This document shows, piece after piece, positions 1 to 10,199 of a stretch of 64,000 bases of DNA; the first letter of the stretch is position 1; every line of letters begins with the position of its first letter. Location of the stretch: NCBI GenBank assembly GCA_958295665.1, contig OY282558.1, positions 136,608,326 through 136,672,325 on the forward strand, given 5' to 3'. The notes under the pieces were generated by a model. It saw only the letters and a list, made by a program, of their open reading frames with translations, was not told the DNA's origin and did no database searches. The position numbers and the translations under genes were made by a program. Source of the stretch: Tipula vernalis (taxonomy: Eukaryota > Arthropoda > Insecta > Diptera > Tipulidae).

Positions 1-1056
1 GATGGAAGTATGAATAAATTACCAATCCTTACATTGTTATCATTACTAAAGCTAATCATATGATCTAAAAGACCTTTGTACGAATCAATACGAAGAGCAT
101 ATACAATACACGCGCATAAGCATATACAATATACTGCTGAATTAGCTTTCCCCCATAGTGAAGAGGGTTAAAAATTGTTGGTCTAATTGCTATTTTACAT
201 GCGTAAAATTGTAGGACGGTGGTAGTATTTCGTACAACCGTAGAGTTCGTTGTATTATGAGGTATATTGGTAGCCCATCCAAAATCTCCATTAGGGTAAA
301 AAAGAGGAAAAATCATTGGGTCCAAATGTTTGGATAGGAAGTTAATTCGCTTCATGCTTCTGCTATTGGTAGGATAAACAATGTGCAAAACATTACCAAT
401 TGTTGTTATGATTTCTTTTAGGCAGGCTGAGTTATAATGATTATTCATACGAATATTGACAGCGGTATCAGTATCATAAAGAAATAGTTCAGCATACAAA
501 ATATCGGCATCAGCAGTGTGGACGTTTCCCATATTCAAATTTAAGTCAATTGGAATATTATCAGCAGTTTTGTGGTAGACTTCACCAGAAAGTTTAAAGC
601 AATAAACACTGCCATATATATTATGTATATTGGCTCCCATTGAAGCAAAGGCGTTAGAGTTGTTGTATTGCCTAATGAACTCACGGAAATTTCGGCTTTT
701 GTGATCAGTACCAATGTATAGTTCTTTAATTTCAATTGGAAAATGTGCGTTGGAAGTAGGTAAATTAGACAACTTACCATTGTGGCAACAATTCGATTTA
801 AGCTCACTTTTGAAGTGAACTGCAGCGCAATGGATGTATGTGAACGAAAGCGGTCCAAGATCATGTGTCTGGGGAAAAAAAATTCTGGAGATCCCGAAAT
901 AGCCGACTTGAAAGTGGATTTGCGAAGTTAAAGATGAATTGTAGGTCTATTAATATCCACTTGGTGTTGTGAACGCCTCACTCGTTGCCGTTCATTTATT
1001 TCACTATTTCTTCTACGACGATAGCTTGTAATATATTCTTGTCTATTTCGTTTCAT
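1..1056 (-). pseudogene. Helitron Rep/helicase N-terminal fragment
   Basis: Minus-strand fragment of a Helitron rolling-circle transposase, entering from the left edge. An N-terminal Met near 1056 opens a basic stretch (MKRNRQEYITSYRRRR). Further on the translation contains DLGPLSFTYIHC, then FREFIRQYNNSNAFASMG, YDTDTAVNIRMNN and LQFYACKIAIR, which are landmark blocks of the Helitron helicase-like N-terminal domain (Pfam Helitron_like_N). The longest open piece is 65-772. A frameshift near 110 leads to DSYKGLLDHMISF and IGNLFILPS at the edge. Stops and frameshifts show decay. The HUH motif and helicase would lie outside the window. It is one of three Helitron copies here. Identification is from motif recall; the terminal TC and CTRR hairpin ends were not found. 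Confidence 0.85.
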
Positions 1057-1274
1057 ACTAATATTTCGGAACATTTAACTTTCTTAATTATACAATACTA
1101 TTTGTGATCACGAAAATCACATTAATTATTAAATCTAATTTCATCGAAAGTCGAACTGATTTGATGATGCGCAAAATTTTTAAATATTTGTTTTATTTAT
1201 CCCGACGTGTTTAATATACATAATATGATACGTCATATTACAATACTTATACATGTATATTAGTATTTATTACT

Positions 1275-1884
1275 GACAAAACCAACACTAATGTAATACT
1301 ACAAGCCTGATTCAGTGATGAAGCACGCAGATACTCTCTTACATTTAATACCATATAGTTGAAAGTGTTAGTGCGAAAATAGAATAAAAATACTCTCATC
1401 TAACCAATGACAATTAGTTTTTTTCATTATTAACATACCCAATTCTCCCTCCACAATTGGTTTGTTTTGTTTTATCTACAATTTGTATGTTTTTCTCACT
1501 CATTTATATAATCTGTCGATCACCACTACTTTCATGTATAAGCGCAAAATAAATTTCTAATATTGGTGACCAAAACCAACAAAAATGTTTATACAAGCCG
1601 TCTTGTTCGCTCCTTACACAGATCCTATCAAAAAAAATGTACACTAAATATATTTATGTATTGGTATTTATATATCGTAAAATACTTAGTTACGATGAAT
1701 TTATCACCTATACTTATTTGTTTTGTGTATATATACTTTCTGATTTATTTTATGCGCATTACTAATACTATACCTTAACGTACTTTTTTATACCTTAAGT
1801 GTTTGTACTGTTCGGCTTGTATAAACATTTTTGTTGGTTTTGTTGGTGACAATCAGGCTTGTAGTACATTAATGTTGGTTTTGT
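1275..1884. repeat. Nested inverted-repeat (foldback-like) element
   Basis: Two pairs of inverted repeats are nested. The outer arms are about 1275-1312 (ACAAAACCAACACTAATG...) and 1851-1884. The inner arms are about 1568-1602 (CAAAACCAACAAAAATGTTT...) and 1811-1844. All four arms share the core ACAAAACCAACA. The right inner and outer arms lie back to back. No coding capacity is visible; the ORF at 1563-1778 is just AT-rich spacer. It could be a foldback element or one MITE inserted in a relative. Confidence 0.7.
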
Positions 1885-2100
1885 TACTCTTCTAAGCCAA
1901 TGTAATGGTGCATGTATATTAAAATCACACAGCTAGCTATAACTGTAAATTTTTTAATAACACAGTCGTGTGGGTGCAGATAGCAGAAACATTTTTGTCT
2001 ATTTCAAATATTTTTGTCTTTTGTTCTTAATTGAAATAAAAATTGCTTCTCGTGTAAAGCAACACATAATATACTGACAAACATATAGTATACACATAAT
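1885..2100. other. AT-rich spacer
   Basis: No gene or repeat recognised between the inverted-repeat element and the left end of the Harbinger element. The last three bases (AAT, 2098-2100) form the left target-site copy of that element. Confidence 0.5.
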
Positions 2101-2145
2101 CACGTCGATTATACAACTCGCCGGATTGACTGCGGAGGGAGTTCC
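2101..2145 (+). repeat. Left terminal inverted repeat of Harbinger element
   Basis: 45 bp starting CACGTCGATTATACAACTCG and ending GGGAGTTCC. It is the exact reverse complement of 5080-5124. It would be the transposase and Myb-protein recognition end. Confidence 0.95.
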
Positions 2146-2365
2146 ATTCGGTTTTGACGTTTTCCCTATTATCGAAAACGCCGAATCAAAAGTGAACGAA
2201 TGGCGGTAATGCAGTTCGAAAAATACGTATTATAGAATCCGCGAGTGAAACGCACTCTATATAAAAAATGTCATTTTCAATACGGATCAAATTCAATGCG
2301 TATTTCATACGATCAAGTGATTTTAGGTTGGATATTCCGGTGGGTATACGAGTAAAGTTTTGGTA

Positions 2366-3347
2366 ATGGAGAGTAACAAAATGTAAGAGTTTAAAATAAA
2401 TAGTTTTTTTATAAATATACATAATTAATTTTTGATTTTTTTAAAGAAAACGTACGACTAACCGGGCACAATTTGGTAAGATGGTGATAATGATGAAGAC
2501 CCACCCAGATATCGCAAAAAACCTAACCAAAGATGGTCCAGAAGTTGTGTTAGAATTCTGGCAAAAATTGAAAGACGAGCTAAATTCACTTGGGCCACCA
2601 ATAAAAGAGACGGCGGAATGGAAGAAGGTTTATTGTTTTTATAGGAAGTTATAAAATTAAAAACTGATTTTTTTTTTGTAATTTTAGGTTTGGAGTGACT
2701 ATAAATCCGCATTAAGGAAAAAATTGGCTCACAATAAAAGAGAACTTAAAGGCACTGGGGGCGGTCCCAATACACAAATAGTATTCACAACGCTAGATGA
2801 AGAGGTAATAGAGCTAGTATCTCTAAGGGATGCTGTAGATGGGATAAATGGCAATAAGTTTGGGGTTCCCCGAAAGCGGACAATCCATGACGTCAACAAT
2901 ATTAGTGTGGAAATAGAAAATTTACCAACCGTTGATGATTTTGTTATCTCTCCATCGTCAATGGTTGAAAATGAATTCGAAATTGAATTACCAAACATTG
3001 AAAGCAACACCGAAGTACGGCAAACGGCCAAAGCACCAAAACAAATGAAACTTTTGGAGAAACAAATAGAAATTCAGGAAAAATTATACAACAATATAAC
3101 GAAATGGACTGAAAATCAAAATAAACGATGGGATGAATTTAATTTAAATCAAAAAAAGATATATAGAGCAGTTGAAAAACTGAACGATAGGCAAAAAGAA
3201 GCCAATCAATTATTTAAAGCCCAATTAGATGAAAATAAGCGGCACAACCAAAGAATGGAGCAGCTGGCTTTGGACAAAAATAAGACGAAGCAAAAAATTC
3301 TAGAACTAAAATTAGAAAAGATAGAAAATTCAATCAGAAATGAATAA
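2366..3347 (+). CDS. Harbinger Myb/SANT-like DNA-binding protein
   Basis: Accessory protein of PIF/Harbinger transposons; in this family it binds the ends and helps bring the transposase to the nucleus and DNA. I model three exons: 2366-2382 (MESNK), 2447-2627 and 2688-3347, with introns 2383-2446 (GTAAGA...AAAG) and 2628-2687 (GTTTAT...TTTTAG). Phases fit and give 285 aa. Residues 6-80 form the Myb/SANT-like domain: KRTTNRAQFGKM, then THPDIAKN, EFWQKLKDELNSLGPP, EWKKVWSDYKSALRKKL. The C-terminal half is charged and coiled-coil-like (KQIEIQEKLYNN onward). AATAAA lies at 3552-3557. The tiny first exon is the least certain part; the rest of the domain is clear. The transposase gene is convergent, 252 bp away. 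Confidence 0.85.
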
Positions 3348-3598
3348 GACTTATTATTTTTAATTTTTTTTTACATTGATTTAAGTAAATTATAAGAATT
3401 TGTGATAGTCGCCAAGAAGGCGTTTTATATGAAAGCTGTGAAATCAGATTATTTTTAGTTAGTTATTTTTTAGTTTTTTTATATGTTTATATATTTAAAA
3501 TATCATTTTATCTTGTGATAATTGCCAAGACTCTGAAGTTAAATGGTTTTAAATAAAGAAACTAACCATTGAAAGTTCAAAGTTGTTTTATTTCGAAT

Positions 3599-4872
3599 TC
3601 AAAAATTTAACAAAATTTGGTTACGGAAATCATTCGCTTCTGACAAGTACTGTTGATTTTCTTGAGAAAGTATATCGCAAAAATTATCGTACTCCTCAAA
3701 TTCTTCTGGAATTGGGTTATCATTCCAATCGTCAACATTAAAATGCAACCGGATATTGTGAAGAGCAGCTGCGACGTTTATAATTTTTATTGATTTCTCA
3801 GGCGAATAATGAAGATGCCGGGCGACCCCAAGAAGGCATCGACACCAGTTTTTCCACACTCCAATTGCACGTTCTACAACATTACGGGCGGAACTGTGGC
3901 TTTTGTTGAACCTACTTTTTGGAGTGTTCACTCCCGCATTTCTAAATGGCGTAATAAGCCATGGCAGTAACGGGTATCCAGCGTCAGCTAAAAAAATTAA
4001 GGTTTAGTACAAAAATTGAATTTGTAAGTGACATCCTTACCGAGTATTCGTTGGTTCCTATCCCCGTTAGTGTAGATGTTTTTAAAATATTGTGCAGCAT
4101 CACTGTTTCCCCAAATGAAGGAATCATGGCTGGCCCCCGGATAAGTAGCATCCACACAACGAATCCATAGTTTATGATCGCATATCTTTTAATAAATAAA
4201 TTTTTAAATTCAGAAAATTTAAAATGTCGCAATTAATCGTTACTTACTACCATGACATTTAGGCTATAGAATCCTTTACGATTATAAAAGAGATGAGGAT
4301 TATCAGCTGGCTTAGCAATTTTTATGTGCGTACCATCTACGCACATAACTAGACCAGGAATCTTACTTTTTGTATAAAAATATAATCTTGCCTCACTTTT
4401 TTCAGCTTCGCTCATTTGTAATGATATCCATTTTGGGCACAAAATACTTTCCAAAATATCTAATACCTCGGATAGCACGACTGATACCGTTGGCTGAGCC
4501 ATACCGACAAAACAATCCTGGCCAACACCGTTTTGGTAGCCACCTTCAGCCAAAAACCTTAGAGTAGCCGCCAATTTAAATTCCGGGGTTAACGAAGACG
4601 ATTTTAACACCTCTGGTAACTTTGTTTTAAGTGCCTTTAATACGTATTTAAACGCTGCCTTGTTCAATCTAAAATTTTTGATAAATCTGAAAGAAATTTA
4701 CATTACAATTTTTTATATATTTCATCAAAAAATCAGAAATAAATTTAACTTACTGTGCATTTGACAACTGGAATATGTCTTTGCAGCTATTTCGTACCGC
4801 TTTTCTGTGCTGTTTTCTATTAATTTGCGATACCTCTTCATTGTCATTAAAATATAGACATATTGTATCCAT
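3599..4872 (-). CDS. PIF/Harbinger DDE transposase (HARBI1-like), apparently intact
   Basis: Cut-and-paste transposase (DDE_Tnp_4 family). Four exons join in phase: 4754-4872, 4248-4686, 4041-4185 and 3599-3987. The introns 4687-4753, 4186-4247 and 3988-4040 all have GT-AG ends. The product is 363 aa starting MDTICLYFNDNEEVS. The N-terminal part carries DIFQLSNAQFIKNFRLNKAAF and a helix-turn-helix-like stretch (LTPEFKLAATLRFLAEGG). Catalytic residues are D in CVDGTHI, D in PGASHDSFIWG and E in RNVVERAIGVWK. The length is close to family norm and no stop or frameshift is present. An AATAAA on the minus strand (3587-3592) follows the TGA directly. Exon joins were deduced by family alignment from memory, so boundaries are inferred although each preserves the frame. 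Confidence 0.92.
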
Positions 4873-5079
4873 TATAATATTTAATTTTAATTTTTAAAAT
4901 AGCCAAATATATTTTCTTGTTATAAAACCAACCAAACAGAAATGTAAAAAAACACTAAATTGAATGTCAAAATTTTGACAATACAGGTTAAATTGCAGAT
5001 TATTGCGGATCGATAATGCAGTTTTCCGGCGGATTCTATAATGCAAATAATTTGAAATGCGGATCGAATGCGGATTGAA

Positions 5080-5124
5080 GGAACTCCCTCCGCAGTCAAT
5101 CCGGCGAGTTGTATAATCGACGTG
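5080..5124 (-). repeat. Right terminal inverted repeat of Harbinger element
   Basis: Exact 45-bp reverse complement of 2101-2145, followed by AAT. Identity of all 45 bases argues for a young copy. Confidence 0.95.
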
Positions 5125-5329
5125 AATATACTAACTAACACATTGTGATATACATTATTAACAAAAGGAAAACTGGGGAAATAAAAATATTTTGTGAACG
5201 AAGTATTTTATGTAAACGAAAACACACGATGGTTGCTTCAATCGGGTATGCTTGTATATTGTAATATAGATTTGGCGTTGAACACTAAAACAGCAAAAGC
5301 GACGGTTAAGTCTAGTTGCAGTGGGATTC

Positions 5330-5445
5330 CCGGTCGATGTGGCATACTTCATTACGGAATATGACAAAACGGCATTTTTCAAAACCGTATATATACTATG
5401 GCATATTTCAAAACGGCATATTTTAAAACAATTTGACAAAATTTA
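5330..5445 (-). repeat. Fragment of the TTTTGAAATATGCC minisatellite family
   Basis: Copies of ATTTCAAAACGGCATATT and ACTATGGCATATTTCAAAAC occur here. They are the reverse complement of the minisatellite units at 8515-8855 and 12436-12650, so the family is dispersed in both orientations. Confidence 0.65.
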
Positions 5446-5691
5446 AATTTAAAACGTTTAAAAATTTTTTAATTTCCAAACCTATATTATCAGAATGTAT
5501 CCAATTGAATTACAACGAATGCAGGCACGTAAAATCCGACTGAATATACAGAAGATTATTCAGCCACGGCTTTCGATAATACACCTGACTAGAATGCGTC
5601 CTTTGAAAAGTGTACCTGTAAAAAATTTTGAACAGTTGTTACATTTTGTTTTGTGAATGGTATATACTATGAAGGCATGCTGAAATTAAAC

Positions 5692-6204
5692 AAATGAACT
5701 GATTTTTCAATAAAAGATCGGCTATGGTACTGTAGTTAAACCAAATTGGTTTGTCCATAAATGCCATTTAAATGGCGCTCAACGTTACCATAGATGAGTT
5801 TTTAACACCCTTCATTCAAAATTGAGATTTCCGATCATTTTCGTTTATATTTATTTGCCTAATTAATACATTACAATGAAGAAAGAAAAGCCCAACATTA
5901 CAAATTTACGATTGATTTTATTTCTAAAATATTACTAAAATATTTTAGAATTTAAATGAACTGATTTTTCAATAAAAGATCGGCTATGGTACTGTAGTTA
6001 AACCAAATTGGTTTGTCCATAAATGCCATTTAAATGGCGCTCAACGTTACCATAGATGAGTTTTTAACACCCTTCATTCAAAATTGAGATTTCCGATCAT
6101 TTTCGTTTATATTTATTTGCCTAATTAATACATTACAATGAAGAAAGAAAAGCCCAACATTACAAATTTACGATTGATTTTATTTCTAAAATATTACTAA
6201 AATA
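5692..6204. repeat. Tandem duplication, two copies of about 251 bp
   Basis: 5692-5942 and 5954-6204 appear identical base for base, from AAATGAACTGATTTTTCAAT to TATTACTAAAATA. The period is 262 bp, with an 11-bp linker TTTTAGAATTT. No coding potential is seen. The identity implies a recent duplication or recent homogenisation. Confidence 0.9.
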
Positions 6205-7130
6205 ATAATAAAATTTTATTTTTAGTGGGTGTTTCTATGTATTTCGACTGTTGTTTTGACGTGATAATGTGTTACACCCACATTCAGAAAATTGACACGA
6301 AATTTTCCCCTTGGTCGTGGGCGTACAGAAACTCATCAACTGTGTTAATTTGTGCATAAACTGTGGCAGATAATTTATTTTAAACTAAAATAATTAACTT
6401 ACAAACTTTACAAACTACAAATTAGCGATTTATAATGATTGAGAGCACTGCAGCGAGAGATTGCCTCATCGGATAGGAGCAATTCTGGGGGTCAATTCTC
6501 GTTTTATGAAAAAACATCATTTATAACATTTCACACAACAACAAGAAGCGATCTCGTTGACCAAATGCAAAAGAATCGTGAAAAATACGTTGAATAAGTT
6601 GTTTTTATAGTAAGCTACACTGTAAACACACATTTTATCGAGTTTCATATATATTTCCGCTAGATAATAAAGCAAATGGTGTAAATATTAGCTAAATAAA
6701 TGATAAAGTAGATTTATTTAATCAGGGGCCGGCCCTATTCTCGAATTCCACAACAATTTTCCACATGTCGCTCATTTGCTGCAACCTTGACATAACTCAA
6801 AAAAGCAGATTTTTCAGGCGACACATTTAAAGTTTTAAATTGCTATAACTTTCTCAAATGATTTTGAAATACATTACCAGACAAATGTATTTGAGCAACG
6901 TAATCTAGTAAAAGGAAAAAGGCGTTGTGATATCTTTAGTGAGCTTGGTGGCGTCTCCTATCCTCTCCCTTCTTATTAGAAAGTTGCTGCCATAACACGT
7001 TTTAAATGGAAACATGACGTTCTTGCTAGGATGAAAAAACCATTTTTAAGAAATAATCTTTCAATAATCTTTCAATCCGAATAAAATTTTTTTTTTTTCG
7101 CATATAAAATATTTTTAAATTGTCGAAAAT
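6205..7130. other. AT-rich spacer
   Basis: No ORF, RNA gene or structured repeat was recognised. The sequence contains T runs and several short direct repeats of low information content. Confidence 0.4.
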
Positions 7131-7131
7131 A

Positions 7132-7183
7132 TTTCATCAGAATATTTTACGTAAACTCAGTCAGTACGTAAATATTCTGATGA
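7132..7183. repeat. Short hairpin (imperfect palindrome)
   Basis: TTTCATCAGAATATTTTACG is mirrored by TACGTAAATATTCTGATGAAA a few bases later with a one-base difference. A third related piece, CAGCAGAATATTTACGTAAA, lies at about 7280-7305. These may be parts of one larger decayed foldback. Confidence 0.6.
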
Positions 7184-7314
7184 AAAATTTTCAGCAGGCA
7201 ACCAATCGACGTAGTCCATTTCGTAAACAAATTTCCCCTTCCACATAAAATATTTTTAAATTGCATTTGATCCTGCTGAAAATTTTTCAGCAGAATATTT
7301 ACGTAAACTCGCAG

Positions 7315-7618
7315 TCATGGCCGCATACTCGAAAAATAATTTCAGTAACTTTTATGGTAATTTCGTAACAGAAGAACTTGACGGACATAAAATTTTTTGA
7401 TATTTTGGTAATTTTTTCCCCCTCCATACCAACTTAATAAAGCATAATTTTTTTTTCTCGTATGAAAAAAGATATGTTTTTTTAAGTTGGTATGAAGGGG
7501 AAAAAATACCAAAAAGTTTAGAAAAGTTTATGTCCGGAAGGTTCGGAAGGTCAAGGTTTTCTGTTGCGAAATTACCATAAAAGTTACTGAAATTATTTTT
7601 CGAGTATGCGCCATGAGT
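7315..7618. repeat. Foldback/MITE-like inverted repeat of about 300 bp
   Basis: The left arm, about 7315-7438, includes CGCATACTCGAAAAATAATT and CCATACCAACTTAA. The right arm, about 7474-7618, is its reverse complement with a few substitutions and a short gap. The loop is about 35 bp. Stems this long with no coding content are typical of foldback elements or palindromic MITEs. No clear target-site duplication was found. Confidence 0.75.
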
Positions 7619-8234
7619 GATCGTTTATTTCGAGATGGTTGCTCAGTTTATGCCAATTTGTTTTTTAAAAATCAACGATATTCGGCTAACTTAAATTCAA
7701 AGTGAGAAGTAAATTCAACATTAGCAAAAATCAAAAAAACTCGAACATAATAAAAAATTCTCGCAAAATATCGAAAAGTTCTAAAAGCCATCTTTCGGAA
7801 TTTTCGCAACTAAAATCCACCTAGCGCAAATTTTATGCGTAAATACTTCTGTTTTCTACACCATCGTATGAGGATGAATATTTGTGAGTAGCTACAAGTA
7901 CTTGTGAGTACTTTACTACCGTGAATGGAAGACAGCAAATGTAACAAAATCCGGCTTCAAAGGTAAACAATGATTACAAAAATAAAATAAACAGTCGGCG
8001 AATTAATAAGCGAACTAGCTACCGAACTATTTATTATTTCTCTTAACCAATCATGCACAAAAAATTATTAAAAATTATTATTATTTTTTGTCGGCTAAGA
8101 AGATATAATAATCTAGATTTAAATGAAAATTAAAAATTATAGATATTAAGCACTTCTCGAACCGAAACAAAATTTCAACAGGTAAAGGACAATTTTAACA
8201 AGTATAGAGTAACTTTATTAGTTGATGATCAAAA

Positions 8235-8485
8235 CCATTCTAGAATCCCATTTCCATCGCACGTATTGAATTAAGAAATAGCCGATTTCCATTTGTATTA
8301 GAAATATTCAAGAACTTCATCTAAAATTCATTTTAGAATCCCATTTCCATCGTATATATTGAATTTCATTAAAATCGGTTAATAAATAGCCAAGTTTCAC
8401 CCTAATTGGCCATATTTCAGAACTTCGTCTAAAATCCATTTTAGCATTTGCACTTGTCAAATTTCATCATAATCGGCTGAGAAAT
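8235..8485 (+). repeat. Dispersed tandem repeat, unit with TTTTAGAATCCCATTTCCAT
   Basis: Two to three degenerate units of about 90-110 bp. Each has an 'AACTTCATCTAAAATTCA' block, 'TTAGAATCCCATTTCCATCG', 'ATTGAATTTCATTAAAATCGG' and 'AATAGCCAAGTTTCA'. The same units recur at 17345-17510 (opposite orientation), 17760-17960 and in traces near 57200. No coding function is visible. Confidence 0.7.
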
Positions 8486-8514
8486 AGCCGCCATGGGCTA
8501 AGACTATCTTATAC

Positions 8515-10058
8515 TACAGTGTACCATGAGCCGTACCGAAATATGCCGTTTTGAAATATCCCTAAAGTACCATATGCCGTAGTGTACCATATGCCGATTT
8601 GAAATATGCTATTTTGAAATTTACTATAGTGTACCTTATGCCGTAATGTAACATATGGCGCATTGAAATATGCCGTTTTGAAATATGCGATAGTGCATCT
8701 CATGCCGTAGTATACCATACGCCGTTTTGAAATATGTCACAGTACACCATATGCCGTAGTGTGCCATGGTTTATTTAGAAATATGCCATAGTGTACCTTA
8801 CGTCATATTTTCATAATCCATTTTGAAATATTTCGTTTTGAAATATGTCATGTTTAACGGATCCCTTAGTTAGGACATGCACATGACTTAACGATGAGGA
8901 AATATTATTAATGGGTTGAAATTGAGGTTAGCTCGGTATATTTTTTTGAGGTTAAATTGTGAAAAGATTTATATGAGTGTAGGTGTGGGAGTGAGTGTAA
9001 GTGAAAGTGTAAGTGTAAGTGTACGTGTAATTGTAAGTGTCAGTGCAAGTGTGGTCGTGAAGAAGGTAAAGGGGGTATGGGTGTGGGTGTCGGTGTGGGT
9101 GTGAGTGCGGGTGTGGGTTTGGTAGTTGGTGTTGGTGTGAGTGTGAGTGTGTTTGTATTTGTGTGTGTTGGTGTGGGTATGGATATCGAGCTGACGTGGG
9201 TTCATTAAAGGTTCGGCATCATTTTTCCGGCATTTGGAGTCTGAGAGTGGTTTCTGGGAGGAAGGTACGTTTCCGGACGAGGATATTTGTTGCTTACAAA
9301 TGACTTAGTTTTGACATGATTGAACTTATATTGGGATTAATGATGATCGGGGATTAAGGCTGATAGTTTTCCGTCAATAATTGTAGAAGAGGTGGTGTCT
9401 ATTTTGAAAGCAGTAGGATTGAAGGTCCCAGTAGATACGAAAGACAAATAAAATAACTGGAAAGGTTCGATTTTAATCGGAATAATTAAAATATGGCCAA
9501 GCAAAAGAGCCAGTTGAAGGCGAGTTGAACGTTAAAAATACAAACAACAGCAATTAGCAGCTTTATTAGTAGGTTGCAGACAACAAGCTTAACACCTACT
9601 ATGTAAATATCTTATCTAAATCTACAAAAGGCAGAGTCTTTTGGTTAATTTTCGTTGAGTACCGGTGCTTTTCTACGCACATTCAATCGAACCATACATA
9701 CTAGAATCAAATAAAATAGAGGCCTTTAGTAGGAATTTAAGATATCTGTATAAAGACAGGAAAAACTATGGTCATAATGAACTTGTGAACTCATTTCAAA
9801 TTTATAAACTTTTCTCTAAGTAAATAAATAAAACAAATTAAAATTAAATTGTCGATATCTTCAGAAATTTTTCGATTATGATGTACAAATTCATAAACTA
9901 GTGCGGCAACCAGGTTTTGTAGCAGAGCTGCGAACAACCCATTGTCAAGCTCGATCACCAAATGGTGGAAATTCATTAGAGAAATAAACTCTAAAAAGTT
10001 AATAAATTTTAAATTAAAGCTTCACCAAAGCTTTTTAATATTTCTAATAATTTAGTTT
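8515..10058 (+). repeat. Composite repeat, copy A
   Basis: Modules run in this order. First, a minisatellite of TTTTGAAATATGCC / TAGTGTACCATATGCCG units (8515-8855). Second, a conserved block around ACATGACTT...GATGAGGAAA. Third, a GTGTAA/GTGTGG array (8970-9180). Fourth, a block with GGTTCGGCATCATTTTTCCG. Fifth, a 3' part ending CAAAGCTTTTTAATATTTC (to 10058). The same modules recur in the same order in copy B (12436-13694), so this is one element family and not chance simple sequence. The two copies flank a Gypsy internal region, but neither has convincing TG...CA LTR ends. Copy A has about 180 bp (near 9650-9830) absent from copy B. Confidence 0.75.
8970..9180 (+). repeat. GTGTAAGT/GTGTGGGT microsatellite array
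   Basis: Irregular hexamer/octamer repeats such as GTGTAAGTGTAAGTGTACGT and GTGTGGGTGTCGGTGTGGGT. Both strands are open by chance because of the repeat composition. It is the internal module of composite repeat copy A. Confidence 0.85.
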
Positions 10059-10199
10059 ATTTTTCGAATACAGTGGGATAGATCATCTTACCACAGCCAG
10101 GCTAATGTGATGCCTATGGTATGATGGGTGCTATTCTTCCTGAGCGTAAATTTCTTTGCCTTTTTTGAATATAAGTTAATTCCTAAATGCGATGATTGG

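Larger units (their letters stand above)
2101..5124. mobile_element. Complete PIF/Harbinger DNA transposon
   Basis: A 3,024-bp element bounded by perfect 45-bp terminal inverted repeats (2101-2145 and 5080-5124) and flanked by a 3-bp direct duplication AAT (2098-2100, 5125-5127). It encodes two convergent genes: a Myb/SANT-like DNA-binding protein on the plus strand (2366-3347) and a DDE transposase on the minus strand (3599-4872). This two-gene arrangement is diagnostic of PIF/Harbinger. Both genes read open once short GT-AG introns are removed. Perfect TIRs and open genes suggest recent insertion and possible autonomy. The family target duplication is usually TWA, so AAT is slightly atypical. 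Confidence 0.93.

Noticed and set aside
8509..8718. Minus-strand frame YFKTAYFNAPYVTLRHK
   Set aside because: Translation of the TTTTGAAATATGCC minisatellite.
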